A DNA stretch of 64,000 nucleotides from Corynebacterium frankenforstense (GCF_030211955.1 NZ_JASODI010000002.1:166761-230760), one strand, 5' to 3'. Counted from the first letter of the stretch, positions 1-9,700 are shown. Numbers and translations are program-made. Notes: generated by a model from the sequence alone, not told the origin.

Positions 1-810
1 GGTGATCGCGCCGGCGGCCACGCGCATGCCGCCGATGCCGAGCACGGCGAGAAACGCCACCTGCAGGGACAGCCCCGTGGCGGGGAAGAGCAGGCCCTCG
101 ACCTTGGCCACGTCGCGGCCGTGCCCGAAGGCGCGGCGGGCGTCGCGGCCCAGGGCGGCCTCGATGCGGCCCTGGGCACGGGCACCGGCCGCACGGATGG
201 TGCGCACGGCGACCAGCGCGCGCTCGAGGCCGGCGCCCAGCTCGCCGACGGACTTCTGGGCGGCCTTTGTCGAGCGCTGGATCCTGCCGGAGGCCACGAT
301 CACCGCCAGCAGGGCGAGTGCGACCACGGTGAGCACCACGCCGAGCATGACGACGTCGATGAGCCCCATGAGCACCACGGAGCCGACCATGGTCACCGCG
401 CTGCCGACCGCGCCGACCAGCCCGCCGGTGAACGCGGAGCGCACCAGGGTGGTGTCGGCGCCCACACGGGTGACCAGGTCACCGGTGCGCAGCCGGTCGT
501 AGGCCGTGACCGGCAGGCGCAGCACCCGGTCGATCAGGCGGGTGCGCGTGTCGTAGACGGCGGACTCGGCGGTGCGCGTCATCACGTAGATCGACGCGCC
601 GTCGGCCACGGAGCTGACCGCCAGGAGCGCCACGAGGATGCCGGCGCGCCCGGCGACCCCGTCGGGGAAGTCGGCGATCATCCGGTTGACCACCAGCGGC
701 TGGACCAGGGCGACCACGGAGCTGACCAGGCTGAGTGCCACCGCGAAGGCCAGGGCACCGCGGTGGTGGGCGAGCATGCCCAGCAGCGTGACAAATGGTC
801 TCGTTCGCAT
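1..810 (-). CDS. ABC exporter, transmembrane domain (partial, cut by window edge)
   Basis: The reading frame is open from an ATG at 810 to the window edge, giving the first 270 residues. Hydrophobic segments lie near residues 18-42, 56-78, 128-150, 152-173 and 240-265. The stretch around residues 96-120 (LPVTAYDRLRTGDLVTRV, then GADT) is the typical intracellular loop of type-I ABC exporters. The nucleotide-binding domain would lie outside the window, so substrate and half- or full-transporter status cannot be told. The start sits 7 bases after a TAGCAT -10 element, suggesting a leaderless mRNA. It diverges from lepB with only 61 bp between start codons. Confidence 0.85.
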   Translation of the reverse strand, partial: MRTRPFVTLLGMLAHHRGALAFAVALSLVSSVVALVQPLVVNRMIADFPDGVAGRAGILVALLAVSSVADGASIYVMTRTAESAVYDTRTRLIDRVLRLPVTAYDRLRTGDLVTRVGADTTLVRSAFTGGLVGAVGSAVTMVGSVVLMGLIDVVMLGVVLTVVALALLAVIVASGRIQRSTKAAQKSVGELGAGLERALVAVRTIRAAGARAQGRIEAALGRDARRAFGHGRDVAKVEGLLFPATGLSLQVAFLAVLGIGGMRVAAGAIT

Positions 811-817
811 TCCGCGA

Positions 818-823
818 ATGCTA
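818..823 (-). promoter_or_regulatory. -10 element (TAGCAT) for the ABC exporter, leaderless
   Basis: TAGCAT on the minus strand ends 7 bases before the ATG at 810, so transcription would start at or next to the start codon. Confidence 0.5.
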
Positions 824-857
824 GTCCGCGAATACCGGGACCGCCGGCTGTGGCTGC

Positions 858-863
858 TAGAGT
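858..863 (+). promoter_or_regulatory. -10 element (TAGAGT) for lepB, leaderless
   Basis: TAGAGT is followed by 8 bases and then the GTG start of lepB at 872. No Shine-Dalgarno is present, which fits a leaderless transcript. Confidence 0.5.
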
Positions 864-871
864 TGCCGGGC

Positions 872-1645
872 GTGAGTGCAGCAGCAGCCGAGAACGCCGC
901 CGAGAGCGGGACCGCCGGGCAGGACGAGGGCGACAAGAAGGAGCTGCCCTGGTTCGTGGAGATTCCCCTGGTGATCGTCGCCACGTTTTTGGTGATCTTC
1001 CTCGTGCAGACCTTCATCGGCCGGATCTACCTGATCCCCTCGGCCTCCATGGAGCCCACGCTGCACGGCTGCGCGGGCTGCACCGGCGACCGCATCTTCG
1101 TGGAGAAGATCTCCTACTACGCCTCCGACCCGGAGCCCGGCGACGTCGTCGTCTTCGCCGGCACCGACTCCTGGAACGAGTCGTTCACCTCCCAGCGCTC
1201 CGAGAACGCCGTGGTCCGCGGCCTGCAGAACGTCGGCGCGCTAGTCGGCCTGGTCGCCCCGGACGAGAACGACCTGGTCAAGCGCATCGTCGCGACCGGA
1301 GGCCAGACCGTCAGCTGCCAGGAGGGCGACCCCTCGGTGATGGTCGACGGCGAGCCGACCGACCAGTCCTTCACCCTGCAGCCCCCGCAGTACCCCGTCG
1401 ACCCCGCCACCGGGTCGACCGAGTGCGGCGGCGACTACTTCGGCCCGCTGACCGTGCCGGAGGGCAACGTCTTCGTCATGGGCGACAACCGCACCAACTC
1501 CCAGGACTCCCGCTACCACATCGGCGACGAGTACCAGGGCACGATCCCCGAGGACAACATCCGCGGCAAGGTCGTCGCCCGTGTGTGGCCGCCCTCGCGC
1601 ATCGGCGGCGTCGAGCACGCCGACCTGCAGGCCGCGGCGAACTAG
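872..1645 (+). CDS. lepB: Signal peptidase I
   Basis: Membrane-anchored serine peptidase that removes signal peptides from secreted proteins. The 257-residue protein has an acidic/Ala-rich N-terminus, one transmembrane helix (about residues 31-49) and an extracytoplasmic catalytic domain. The serine is in PSASMEPT (Ser59) and the general-base lysine in DLVKRIVA (Lys137). [11 protein letters not shown] is the conserved C-terminal box. Further upstream in-frame starts exist, but GTG 872 is chosen because it lies 8 bases after a -10 element and gives the normal short cytoplasmic N-terminus. It is followed after 22 bases by rnhB, as in many actinobacteria. Confidence 0.93.
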   Translation: MSAAAAENAAESGTAGQDEGDKKELPWFVEIPLVIVATFLVIFLVQTFIGRIYLIPSASMEPTLHGCAGCTGDRIFVEKISYYASDPEPGDVVVFAGTDSWNESFTSQRSENAVVRGLQNVGALVGLVAPDENDLVKRIVATGGQTVSCQEGDPSVMVDGEPTDQSFTLQPPQYPVDPATGSTECGGDYFGPLTVPEGNVFVMGDNRTNSQDSRYHIGDEYQGTIPEDNIRGKVVARVWPPSRIGGVEHADLQAAAN

Positions 1646-1667
1646 GCGCGGGGGACACGCGGCGATA

Positions 1668-2327
1668 ATGCGCCGACTGACCCAGATGCGCACCCACGAG
1701 GTCGCGCTGTGCCGCGCCGGGCTGGGCCCGGTCGCCGGCGTCGACGAGGCCGGACGAGGAGCCTGTGCCGGCCCCTTGACCGTGGCCGCCTGCGTGCTGC
1801 CCGAGCGCACCTTCCCGCAGCTCAAAGAGCTGACCGACTCGAAGAAGCTCACGTCCAAAGCCCGCGAGCGGCTCTTCCCGCTCATCCAGAAGGCCGCGCT
1901 GGCCTGGTCGGTGGTGCACATCCCCGCCGCCGAGTGCGACTCGCGCGGCGTGCAGCGCGCCAACCTCGCCGGCATGCGCCGGGCCGTCGCCCTTCTCGAC
2001 GTCGCGCCCGGCTACGTGCTCACCGACGCCTGGTACGTCGCGGGGCTTACCGCCCCGCACCTGCCGGTCATCGGCGGAGACGCGACCTGCCGCTGCATCG
2101 CCGCTGCCAGCGTGCTGGCCAAGGTCTCGCGCGACCGGCTGATGGCAGGGCTCGACGAGACGTACCCGGGCTACGGCTTCGCCGGGCACAAGGGCTACGG
2201 GACACGCGCGCACATGGACGCGGTGCGCCGCCACGGCGTGAGCCCGGTGCACCGTTACACTTATGCCAATGTCGCGGCCGCCAACCGCGAGTTCGTGCAG
2301 CACGGGAAGGACGGTTCAGCCCCATGA
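1668..2327 (+). CDS. rnhB: Ribonuclease HII
   Basis: Cytoplasmic endonuclease that cleaves the RNA strand of RNA-DNA hybrids and single ribonucleotides in DNA. The active-site signature GVDEAGRG lies at residues 24-31 (Asp26, Glu27), with further acidic residues downstream, and the length of 219 aa is normal. ATG 1668 is used; ATG 1686 (MRTHEVAL) is a possible shorter start. The stop overlaps the next gene by 4 bp (ATGA), implying translational coupling. Confidence 0.93.
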   Translation: MRRLTQMRTHEVALCRAGLGPVAGVDEAGRGACAGPLTVAACVLPERTFPQLKELTDSKKLTSKARERLFPLIQKAALAWSVVHIPAAECDSRGVQRANLAGMRRAVALLDVAPGYVLTDAWYVAGLTAPHLPVIGGDATCRCIAAASVLAKVSRDRLMAGLDETYPGYGFAGHKGYGTRAHMDAVRRHGVSPVHRYTYANVAAANREFVQHGKDGSAP

Positions 2328-2632
2328 GCGCTGAGGACCTGGACAACTACGAGGCAGAGGTCGAGCTCTCCCTGTACCGGGAGTACCGCGACGTCGTCAG
2401 CCAGTTCTCCTACGTCGTGGAGACCGAGCGCCGCTTCTACCTGGCCAACGCCGTCGAGCTGATCCCGCACACCAAGGAAGGCGACGTCTACTACGAGGTG
2501 CGCATGTCCGACGCCTGGGTGTGGGACATGTACCGCCCGGCGCGCTTCGTGCGCTACGTCCGCGTGATCACCTACAAGGACGTCAACATCGAGGAGCTCG
2601 ACAAGCCCGACTTCGTGCTCCCCGAGCAGTAG
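2324..2632 (+). CDS. DUF2469 domain protein
   Basis: A 102-residue acidic protein beginning [20 protein letters not shown]. It is recognisable as the DUF2469 family, a very conserved actinobacterial protein of unknown function that sits between rnhB and yraN. No catalytic motif or membrane segment is visible. The start overlaps the rnhB stop (ATGA), so it is probably co-translated with RNase HII. A hairpin follows at 2659-2690. Confidence 0.85.
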   Translation: MSAEDLDNYEAEVELSLYREYRDVVSQFSYVVETERRFYLANAVELIPHTKEGDVYYEVRMSDAWVWDMYRPARFVRYVRVITYKDVNIEELDKPDFVLPEQ

Positions 2633-2658
2633 TCCTCCGCGGGGACTGACCCGCACCC

Positions 2659-2690
2659 GGACCCGACGCGGCCTGCGCTGCGCCGGGTCC
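2659..2690 (+). terminator. Hairpin after the rnhB operon
   Basis: GGACCCG (2659-2665) pairs with CGGGTCC (2684-2690), with further G/C pairing possible inside the loop. Only TTCC follows, so it is a weak intrinsic terminator at best. Confidence 0.4.
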
Positions 2691-2861
2691 TTCCGCTGTC
2701 CGCGGGTGGTTGTGCGGTGGGGTGGCGTCGGCGCAAGTGGGCTGTTGCGGGCCTGTGGACGCAGCCGAGTTGTCCACAGAATTGCCGACGTCGCGTCGCA
2801 CCCGCCGCGCGACCCCGTCAGGGTGGTGCGTGGACAACGACCACAGCTGAACGGGGAGCAG

Positions 2862-3257
2862 ATGATGACCACCAGACCACGACCGAGACCCACGGGACCG
2901 CCTGCGCAGGCCGCCCTCGGGCGCCGCGGGGAGGACCACGCCGCCGCGGCCTACGAGAAGGCCGGCGCGCACGTGCTGGGGCGCAACGTGCGCGAGGGCC
3001 GCGACGAGATCGACCTGATCGTCGAGGAACCGGACGGCACCGTCGTCTTCGTGGAGGTCAAGACCCGCCGCGGGCACGGCTTCGGCGCGGCGGAGGCCGT
3101 CACCGCCGCCAAGCTGCACCGCATGCGCCGTGCCGCGGCCGCCTGGCTGGGCGACAAGCTCTGGGCCGAGGTGCGCCTGGACGTCGTCGAGGTGGTGGTC
3201 GCCGGCGACGGCACCGCTGCGCTGACCTTCTTCAAGGGGGTCGATGAGGGTGCCTGA
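2862..3257 (+). CDS. yraN: UPF0102 (YraN) nuclease-fold protein
   Basis: A 131-residue protein of the YraN/UPF0102 family with a PD-(D/E)xK-type nuclease fold. GRDEIDLIV (Asp51 in the active-site strand) and FVEVKTR (Glu65, Lys67) match the catalytic pattern. The function in cells is unsettled; linkage with comM and dprA suggests a DNA-processing role. ATG 2862 follows GGGGAG by 3 bases, and ATG 2865 is equally possible and has better spacing. The end overlaps comM by 14 bp. Confidence 0.88.
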   Translation: MMTTRPRPRPTGPPAQAALGRRGEDHAAAAYEKAGAHVLGRNVREGRDEIDLIVEEPDGTVVFVEVKTRRGHGFGAAEAVTAAKLHRMRRAAAAWLGDKLWAEVRLDVVEVVVAGDGTAALTFFKGVDEGA

Positions 3258-4803
3258 GTTGGCCGGGAGACTCGGGCGCACCCGCACGGTCGCCCTCAAC
3301 GGGGTGGACGCCCACCTGGTCACCGTCGAGGCGGACATCGGCCCGGGGCTTCCCGGCGTGCACGTCGTCGGGATGGGCGACACCGCCGTGCGCGAGTCGC
3401 GCGACCGGATCCGCACCGCGGTGACCAACAGCGGGCTGGACTGGCCGCGCACCAAGATCGTCGTCTCGATGTCGCCGGCCGACCTGCCCAAGGCCGGCTC
3501 CCAGTTCGACCTGGCCATGGCGCTGGCCATCCTCAGCGGCGCCGAGCGCGGCCGCGGGGAGCACAGGCTGCACGAGGCGATGGTTATCGGCGAGATCGGA
3601 CTCGACGGCACCGTGCGCGAGGTGCCCGGCGCGCTGCCGGCGGCACTGGCGGCCCGCGCCCACGGCCTGGACACGGTGGTGGTGCCGCCGGGCAACGCCG
3701 CCGAGGCCTCGGTGCTGGTCTCGGTCGAGGTGCTCGTCGCCCCGACGCTATCCGCCGCGTGGGACTGGGCGCGCGGTTACGCCGAGCTGCCGCGCGCCGG
3801 GCGGCCCGGGGATTCCGGGGGACCGGGTGAGCTGCGCGCCGGGCAGGCGGCCCGGGTGCCGGACCTCGCCGACGTGGCCGGCCAGCCCGAGGCCCGCCTG
3901 GCCCTCGAGGTCGCCGCCGCCGGCGGCCACCACATGATGATGGTCGGCCCGCCGGGCTCGGGGAAGTCGATGCTCGCCGAGCGCCTGCCCGGGATCCTGC
4001 CGCCCCTCACCGAACGCGAGATGATCGAGGCCACCGTCGTGCACTCGGTCGCCGCCGCCACCGGTGCCGGACCTGTGACCCGCCCGCCGTTTGTCGCCCC
4101 GCACCACACCGTCACCCGCGCGGCACTCCTCGGCGGGGGAGCCGGCCACCCGCGGCCCGGGGCGGTGAGCCTCGCCCACCGCGGGGTGCTCTTCCTCGAC
4201 GAGGTCTCCGAGGTTCCGGCCGCCGTGCTCGACGGGCTGCGCCAGCCGCTGGAGACCGGGGAGGTGCACCTGCTGCGCTCGCGCAGCCGGGTCACCCTGC
4301 CCGCAGGCTTCCAGTTGGTGCTCGCCGCCAACCCGTGCCGCTGCGGGGCCGCCGAGCCCGCCGCCTGCCGCTGCAGCCCCGCCGAGCGGGCCCGTTACCT
4401 GAATAACCTCTCCGGGCCGCTGCGTGACCGCCTCGACATCTTCGTGCGCACTCAGGCCACCGGGACGCTCAGCGCCCCGGCCGGCGAGTCCAGCGCGGCC
4501 GTGGCCGAGCGGGTCGCCGCCGCCCGGCAGCGCGCCGACGCCCGCTGGGCCGGTACGGGCGGGGCGGGCCGACGCGTGCCCGGACCGGTGCTGCGCCGCC
4601 GTTTCCCGGCCACCGAGGAGGCCATGGCGCTGCTCGAGGCCTTCCTCGCCGAGGGCTCGGTCAGCCAACGCGGCGTCGACCGTACCCTGCGGCTGGCTTG
4701 GACGCTGGCCGACCTCGAGGAGGTCGCCCGCCCGGGACTCGACCACGTCCACCGCGCCGTGGCGCTGCACGCCCCGGCCGCCGACCTGCAGGAGGCCGCA
4801 TGA
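3244..4803 (+). CDS. comM: ComM/YifB family Mg-chelatase-like AAA ATPase
   Basis: A 519-residue protein of the YifB/ComM family, a hexameric helicase that assists branch migration during integration of transformed DNA in naturally competent bacteria. The N-terminal Lon-S16-like domain covers about residues 1-180. Walker A is GPPGSGKS (235-242) and Walker B is LFLDE (316-320). It is followed by the family NPCRCG cysteine segment and the C-terminal Mg-chelatase domain. Overlaps with yraN (14 bp) and dprA (4 bp) mark an operon. Whether this organism is competent cannot be judged from the window. Confidence 0.92.
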   Translation: MRVPELAGRLGRTRTVALNGVDAHLVTVEADIGPGLPGVHVVGMGDTAVRESRDRIRTAVTNSGLDWPRTKIVVSMSPADLPKAGSQFDLAMALAILSGAERGRGEHRLHEAMVIGEIGLDGTVREVPGALPAALAARAHGLDTVVVPPGNAAEASVLVSVEVLVAPTLSAAWDWARGYAELPRAGRPGDSGGPGELRAGQAARVPDLADVAGQPEARLALEVAAAGGHHMMMVGPPGSGKSMLAERLPGILPPLTEREMIEATVVHSVAAATGAGPVTRPPFVAPHHTVTRAALLGGGAGHPRPGAVSLAHRGVLFLDEVSEVPAAVLDGLRQPLETGEVHLLRSRSRVTLPAGFQLVLAANPCRCGAAEPAACRCSPAERARYLNNLSGPLRDRLDIFVRTQATGTLSAPAGESSAAVAERVAAARQRADARWAGTGGAGRRVPGPVLRRRFPATEEAMALLEAFLAEGSVSQRGVDRTLRLAWTLADLEEVARPGLDHVHRAVALHAPAADLQEAA

Positions 4804-5963
4804 GCACCGACCCCCACGCCGAGCTACTCGCCTGGGCCTATCTCAGCCGCGTGGTCGAGGGTCCCTCACGCGCGCTGCAGTCGCTGCTCGAGGCCGGTTG
4901 GAACGCCCGCGACATCGCCGCCGGCGTGCACACCCGCGATCCCGCGGTCGGCGGGCTGATCAGGGAGACCGCCGCGCGCCACCGGGAGTGCCACCCGGAG
5001 GCCGACCTCGAGGCCGCCGCCGCGGTGGGCGCCCGGCTGATCCACCCGGGGCATCCCGACTGGCCGGCCGCCGAGTTGGATGCCGCCTTCGGCTTCGCCG
5101 GCCAGCAGGCCGGCGGGCGGGCCGACGCGGTTGCCCCGCACGCGCTGTGGGTGCGTGGCGGTTCGCCGGCCGCACTGTGCGCCCAGGCCGTCGCCCTGGT
5201 GGGCACCCGGGCGATCTCCCGCTACGGCGCCGAGGTCACCGGCTCGCTTGCCCGGGGACTGGCCGGCCACCGCTGGACGGTCGTCTCCGGCGGGGCGCTC
5301 GGCGTGGACGCCGTGGCCCACACCGCCTGCCTCGACGCCGGGGGATCCACCGTGGTCGTAGCCGCGTGCGGCATCGACGTCGACTACCCGCGCCGGCATG
5401 CCCGCCTCTTCGACCGGGTGACCGAGCACGGTGCGGTGGTCAGCGAGTACCCGCCCGGGGCCACCCCGCACCGCCACCGTTTCCTGACGCGTAACCGCCT
5501 GGTCGCCGCGCTCAGCCTCGGCACCGTGGTCACCGAGGCCGCCTGGCGCTCCGGCGCGCTGAACACGCTCAGCTGGGCCGAACACCTGGGCCGGGTGTGC
5601 ATGGCCGTGCCCGGGCCGGTGACCACCGCCGGTTCGGTGGGCTGCCACGAGCGCATCCGCACCCGCACCGCCGAGCTGGTCACCAGTGCCGACGACGTGC
5701 GCGCCCTGGTGGGGCCGGCCGGCACCCCGGACTCGGGCGAGCAGTACGAGCTCGACTTCGGCCCTGACCCGGTCCAGCGCCTCGACCGCAACCAGCTGCG
5801 GGTCTTCGACGCCCTCGAACCGGGCGAGGGACGTAGGGCGGGGGAGGTCGCCGCGACCGCGGGGCTGCCGCTGCCGCTGACCGTGCACCTGCTCGTCGGG
5901 CTCATGCGCGCCGGGCTGGTGCGCCTGGAGGGGGAGCTCTGGCACCGCGGCCAGCTACCATGA
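4800..5963 (+). CDS. dprA: DNA-processing protein DprA
   Basis: DprA loads RecA onto incoming single-stranded DNA. In the 387-residue protein the Rossmann-like core starts near residue 132 (ALVGTRAISRYG). SGGALGVD (163-170), RFLTRNRLVA and the TEAAWRSGALNT region are typical of the family. A winged-helix DML1-like domain occupies the last 60 or so residues. ATG 4800 overlaps the comM stop and the end overlaps xerC, each by 4 bp, so all three are probably translationally coupled. Confidence 0.92.
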   Translation: MSTDPHAELLAWAYLSRVVEGPSRALQSLLEAGWNARDIAAGVHTRDPAVGGLIRETAARHRECHPEADLEAAAAVGARLIHPGHPDWPAAELDAAFGFAGQQAGGRADAVAPHALWVRGGSPAALCAQAVALVGTRAISRYGAEVTGSLARGLAGHRWTVVSGGALGVDAVAHTACLDAGGSTVVVAACGIDVDYPRRHARLFDRVTEHGAVVSEYPPGATPHRHRFLTRNRLVAALSLGTVVTEAAWRSGALNTLSWAEHLGRVCMAVPGPVTTAGSVGCHERIRTRTAELVTSADDVRALVGPAGTPDSGEQYELDFGPDPVQRLDRNQLRVFDALEPGEGRRAGEVAATAGLPLPLTVHLLVGLMRAGLVRLEGELWHRGQLP

Positions 5964-6895
5964 GCCCCATGGGAGCACACGAGTCACAGATCGAGGCGGC
6001 GGCGGGCGACTTCGCCGAGTACCAGGAACTCGTCCTGGGCCGCTCGCCGGCGACCGTGCGCTCCTACCACTCCGACCTGCTCGACCTGGCGGGTGTGATC
6101 CCCACCTTCGCCGAGTTCACCCTGGAGAACCTGCGCGCCTGGCTCGGCGAGGCCGCCCACCGGGGCCTCGCCCGCTCCACGCTGGCGAGGCGCACCGCCA
6201 GCGCGCGGGCCTTCTCCACCTGGGCGGTGCGCCACGGACACCTCGAGCGCGACGTCGCCGCGCGCCTGTCGACGCCGGCACCGAAGCGCCACCTGCCGCA
6301 CGTGCTCAGCGAGAACCAGGCCCGCGAGGTCCTCGACGCCGGCGACGCCGCCGCGGGGTCCGAGGAGGCCGGGCCCGAGGAGCTCCGCGACGCCGCGATC
6401 CTCGAGCTGCTCTACGCCACCGGCATCCGCGTCAGCGAGCTGACCGGTCTGGACGTCGACGACGTGGACCTGAAATCCGGCACCCTGCGGGTGACCGGTA
6501 AGGGGTACAAGCAGCGCACCGCACCCTTCGGCAGGCCGGCAGCCGCGGCGCTTTCCGCCTGGCTGGACCGCGGCCGCCCGCAGCTCATCCGCCCGGAAAA
6601 CGCAGGGCGCGCGGCCGACCGGAACGCGGTCTTCCTCGGCGTGCGCGGCGGGCGGATCACCGACCGGCAGGTCCGCCGCGTGGTCTCCGCGGCCGTCGAG
6701 GCCGTCGGCGCCGGCGAGGCCAGCCCGCATGACCTGCGCCACTCGGCGGCCACCCACCTGCTCGAAGGAGGCGCGGACCTGCGCGAGGTCCAGGAGCTGC
6801 TCGGCCACTCGTCGATGCAGACCACGCAGATCTACACCCACGTCTCCACCAACCGCCTCAAGCGCGTCTACCAGCAGGCCCATCCCCGGGCCTGA
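5960..6895 (+). CDS. xerC: Tyrosine recombinase XerC
   Basis: Site-specific recombinase that with XerD resolves chromosome dimers at dif. It has 311 residues with an N-terminal core-binding SAM-like domain (about 12-100) and a catalytic domain. The catalytic set is complete: Arg157 (ATGIRVSEL), Lys181, His257 and Arg260 (HDLRHS), His283 (LGHSS) and nucleophile Tyr292 (IYTHVS). ATG 5960 overlaps the dprA stop; ATG 5969 is an alternative. It converges with the M23 gene, the 3' ends overlapping by 38 bp. Confidence 0.92.
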   Translation: MSPMGAHESQIEAAAGDFAEYQELVLGRSPATVRSYHSDLLDLAGVIPTFAEFTLENLRAWLGEAAHRGLARSTLARRTASARAFSTWAVRHGHLERDVAARLSTPAPKRHLPHVLSENQAREVLDAGDAAAGSEEAGPEELRDAAILELLYATGIRVSELTGLDVDDVDLKSGTLRVTGKGYKQRTAPFGRPAAAALSAWLDRGRPQLIRPENAGRAADRNAVFLGVRGGRITDRQVRRVVSAAVEAVGAGEASPHDLRHSAATHLLEGGADLREVQELLGHSSMQTTQIYTHVSTNRLKRVYQQAHPRA

Positions 6896-7607
6896 GGGGC
6901 TTGAGCCGGATGACGGCGGCCTCGAGAAGCGCCAGCGGGTCGACGTAGGCGGTCGGCGAGTCGCCGGGACGCGCACCCCAGTGCAGCCCGTCGTGGGCGG
7001 CATCGCCGGCGCCCGCATCCGCGTCGCCTAAGGCCTCGCCGTGCGCCGGAGCCGCGGTGACCAGAACCCCGATGCGCTCGCCGCCGGCGACCTCCTGGCC
7101 GCGGCGCACCGCGGCGCGCACCGGCTGATAGGTCGTGCGCAGCCCGTCGGCGTGGTCGATCGACACCACCGGGGTGCCCGCGACCTGTCCCGCGAAGGCC
7201 ACCGTGCCGGCCGCGGCCGCGAGCACCGGGGTGCCCGGCGTGGCCGCCAGGTCCACGCCGCGGTGGCCGGGCAGCCAGTCGTGGGCCGGCGGGTCGAAAC
7301 CCCGGGTCACCCGCGAGGGCGTGCGCCCTCCCGTCAGCGGGTCCGTGTAGCGCACGGTGTTCCGCCGGCGCGGCTCGGCGTCGGCGGTCAGACGGTAAGC
7401 GTCAGAGGCTTCGGAAGCGTGGGCGGCGGTGCGGGCCACGGGGCCGGTGGCGGGGGAGTGGCCGGCCGGAGTCGCGGACGAGGCGGCCAGCGCCACCACC
7501 GCCACGACCGTGACCGCGGTGCGCAGCGCGCGTCGGGCGGCGGCCACGCCGGGAAACAGCCGGCGCCGGGCGGCGACGCGTGGGGCGCGTGAGAATGAGT
7601 GCTCCAT
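6858..7607 (-). CDS. Secreted M23 (LytM-like) peptidase-family protein, catalytic histidines missing
   Basis: A 249-residue exported protein with a basic N-terminus and a hydrophobic helix (about residues 28-48), then a LytM domain. The zinc ligands are kept: His115 and Asp119 (HRGVD) and His209 (GLHWG). The usual catalytic histidines are not: the Y-x-H motif reads YQP (Pro162) and the first His of HxH is Gly207. It may therefore bind murein or regulate a hydrolase rather than cut; similar YxP/GLHWG variants occur in actinobacterial relatives. The start ATG 7607 gives a signal sequence of normal length. It lies between xerC and rpsB on the opposite strand. Confidence 0.8.
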   Translation of the reverse strand: MEHSFSRAPRVAARRRLFPGVAAARRALRTAVTVVAVVALAASSATPAGHSPATGPVARTAAHASEASDAYRLTADAEPRRRNTVRYTDPLTGGRTPSRVTRGFDPPAHDWLPGHRGVDLAATPGTPVLAAAAGTVAFAGQVAGTPVVSIDHADGLRTTYQPVRAAVRRGQEVAGGERIGVLVTAAPAHGEALGDADAGAGDAAHDGLHWGARPGDSPTAYVDPLALLEAAVIRLKPLRPGDGPAGRRA

Positions 7608-7731
7608 GCCCGCAAGCCAAGCGGGAACCGCCCACGGCGGCCACCGGGACGTCGTCAATCTGTGGAGACCGGGGCGGATGAAACGGGTGGTACGGGTGTG
7701 ACCGCCGCCTGTGGATTCCGGCGCGTACCGT

Positions 7732-7760
7732 TTGGCCTGGGGCGATCCGGCAGGTATTAT
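7732..7760 (+). promoter_or_regulatory. rpsB promoter (TTGGCC - 17 bp - TATTAT)
   Basis: TTGGCC (7732-7737) and TATTAT (7755-7760) are separated by exactly 17 bp, among the best sigma-A-type promoters in the window. Transcription would start near 7767 and leave a leader of about 208 nt before rpsB. That leader encodes nothing I recognise. It could hold an S2-type autoregulatory structure. Confidence 0.65.
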
Positions 7761-7974
7761 CGCGCGCAGCAGTGTGCCCTCCGGGCGTGCTGACTACGCT
7801 GCGGCACCCGCACGCAGGCTCCGGGAGTCTGCGACCCGAGGACCCGACACGGTCCCCGACCTTCACCGGTAGGGGCGTTGGGTTTGGGCGCGGAGGTCGC
7901 CAGGGCGCAGGACAAAGCCACAAATCCTGTCGCGGAAAGACAACCAAAACCCAAAAAGAGAAAGGGAAGAACCC

Positions 7975-8811
7975 ATGGCAGTCGTTACCATGCGCGAGCT
8001 TCTCGATGCCGGTGTCCACTTCGGCCACCAGACGCGTCGCTGGAACCCGAAGATGCGCCGTCACATCTTCACCGACCGCAACGGCATCTACATCATCGAC
8101 CTGCAGCAGACGCTGACCTACATCGACGAGGCCTACGAGTTCGTCAAGGAGACCGTCGCCCACGGCGGCAACATCCTGTTCGTCGGCACCAAGAAGCAGG
8201 CCCAGGAGGCCGTGCAGGAAGAGGCCGAGCGCGTCGGGATGCCGTTCGTCAACCACCGCTGGCTCGGTGGCATGCTGACCAACTTCCAGACCGTCTCCAA
8301 GCGCCTGCACCGCATGAAGGAGCTGCAGGCCATGGACGCCGCCGAGGACGGCTACCTCGGCCGCACCAAGAAGGAAGTCCTGATGCTCACCCGCGAGCGC
8401 ACCAAGCTGGAGCGCGTCCTGGGCGGCATCTCGGACATGACCAAGGTGCCCTCCGCCCTGTGGATCGTCGACACCAACAAGGAGCACATCGCCGTCGCCG
8501 AGGCGCGCAAGCTCAACATCCCGGTCGTCGCCATCCTCGACACCAACTGCGACCCCGACGAGGTCACCTACCCGATCCCGGGCAACGACGACGCGATCCG
8601 CTCCGTCAAGCTGCTGACCCACATCGTCGGCGAGGCCGTCGTCGAGGGCAAGAAGGCCCGCGAGGAGCGTCAGCTCGCCGCCGCCCGTGAGGCCGCCGGC
8701 GACACCGACGAGAAGGCCGCCGCCGATGCCGCGGACGCCGCCAAGGCCGACGAGAAGGCCGCGGAGGCCCCCGCCGAGAATGACGGCGCCGAGGCCAAGC
8801 AGGGCGAGTAG
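7975..8811 (+). CDS. rpsB: 30S ribosomal protein S2
   Basis: Ribosomal protein S2, which assembles late onto the 30S subunit and is needed for S1 binding and initiation. The 278-residue sequence shows [20 protein letters not shown], the S2 signature. The last 45 or so residues are an Ala/Glu/Asp/Lys-rich tail, longer than in E. coli and likely disordered. The ATG follows AAAGGGAAG. It forms the usual rpsB-tsf pair with a 61-bp gap and has its own strong promoter upstream. Confidence 0.96.
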   Translation: MAVVTMRELLDAGVHFGHQTRRWNPKMRRHIFTDRNGIYIIDLQQTLTYIDEAYEFVKETVAHGGNILFVGTKKQAQEAVQEEAERVGMPFVNHRWLGGMLTNFQTVSKRLHRMKELQAMDAAEDGYLGRTKKEVLMLTRERTKLERVLGGISDMTKVPSALWIVDTNKEHIAVAEARKLNIPVVAILDTNCDPDEVTYPIPGNDDAIRSVKLLTHIVGEAVVEGKKAREERQLAAAREAAGDTDEKAAADAADAAKADEKAAEAPAENDGAEAKQGE

Positions 8812-8872
8812 CCCTCGGCTAGCATGGCCACCCGGTAAACCCTTTTTCACGAACTAGGAGGATCGCCCGCCA

Positions 8873-9700
8873 ATGGCGAACTACACCGCTGCGGATGTCA
8901 AGAAGCTGCGCGAGAAGACCGGCTCCGGGATGCTCGACTGCAAGAAGGCGCTCGACGAGACCTCGGGCGACTTCGAGAAGGCCGTCGAGATCCTGCGCGT
9001 CAAGGGCGCGAAGGACGTGGGCAAGCGCGCCGAGCGCAACGCCCTCGAGGGTCTGATCGCCGTCTCCGGCAACACGATGATCGAGGTCAACTCCGAGACC
9101 GACTTCGTGGCCAAGAACGCCGAGTTCAAGGAGACCGCGCAGAAGATCGCCGACGCCGCCGCCGAGGCCAAGGCCAACAGCGCCGAGGAGCTCAACGAGG
9201 TCCAGGTCGAGGGCCAGTCCGCCCACGACTACCTCGAGGCCCTCTCCGCCAAGATCGGCGAGAAGCTGCAGCTGCGCCGTGCCGCCACCGTCGAGGGCGA
9301 GCACGTCTCCGTCTACCTGCACCAGCGTTCGGCGGACCTGCCGCCGGCCGTCGGTGTGCTCGTGACCTACACCGGTGAGGGCGAGGACGCCGAGGCCGGC
9401 GCCCACGCCGCCGCCATGCAGGTCGCCGCTCTCAAGGCGAAGTACCTCACCCGCGAGGACGTCCCCGCCGACGTCATCGAGAAGGAGCGCGGCATCGCCG
9501 AGAAGATCACCCGCGAGGAGGGCAAGCCCGAGAAGGCGATCCCGAAGATCGTGGAGGGTCGTCTCAACGGCTTCTACAAGGACGTCGTGCTGCTGGACCA
9601 GCCGTCCGTGGCCGACAACAAGAAGACCGTCAAGCAGGTCGCCGACGAGGCCGGCGTGACCCTCACCGGGTTCGCCCGCTTCGAGGTCGGCCAGGAGTAA
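8873..9700 (+). CDS. tsf: Elongation factor Ts
   Basis: Guanine-nucleotide exchange factor that regenerates EF-Tu-GTP. The 275-residue protein has the N-terminal UBA-like domain with [16 protein letters not shown] and the EF-Ts core containing [10 protein letters not shown]. The ATG is preceded by a strong AGGAGG. A possible -10 (TAGCAT at 8820-8825) in the rpsB-tsf gap could give an internal promoter. Confidence 0.96.
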   Translation: MANYTAADVKKLREKTGSGMLDCKKALDETSGDFEKAVEILRVKGAKDVGKRAERNALEGLIAVSGNTMIEVNSETDFVAKNAEFKETAQKIADAAAEAKANSAEELNEVQVEGQSAHDYLEALSAKIGEKLQLRRAATVEGEHVSVYLHQRSADLPPAVGVLVTYTGEGEDAEAGAHAAAMQVAALKAKYLTREDVPADVIEKERGIAEKITREEGKPEKAIPKIVEGRLNGFYKDVVLLDQPSVADNKKTVKQVADEAGVTLTGFARFEVGQE

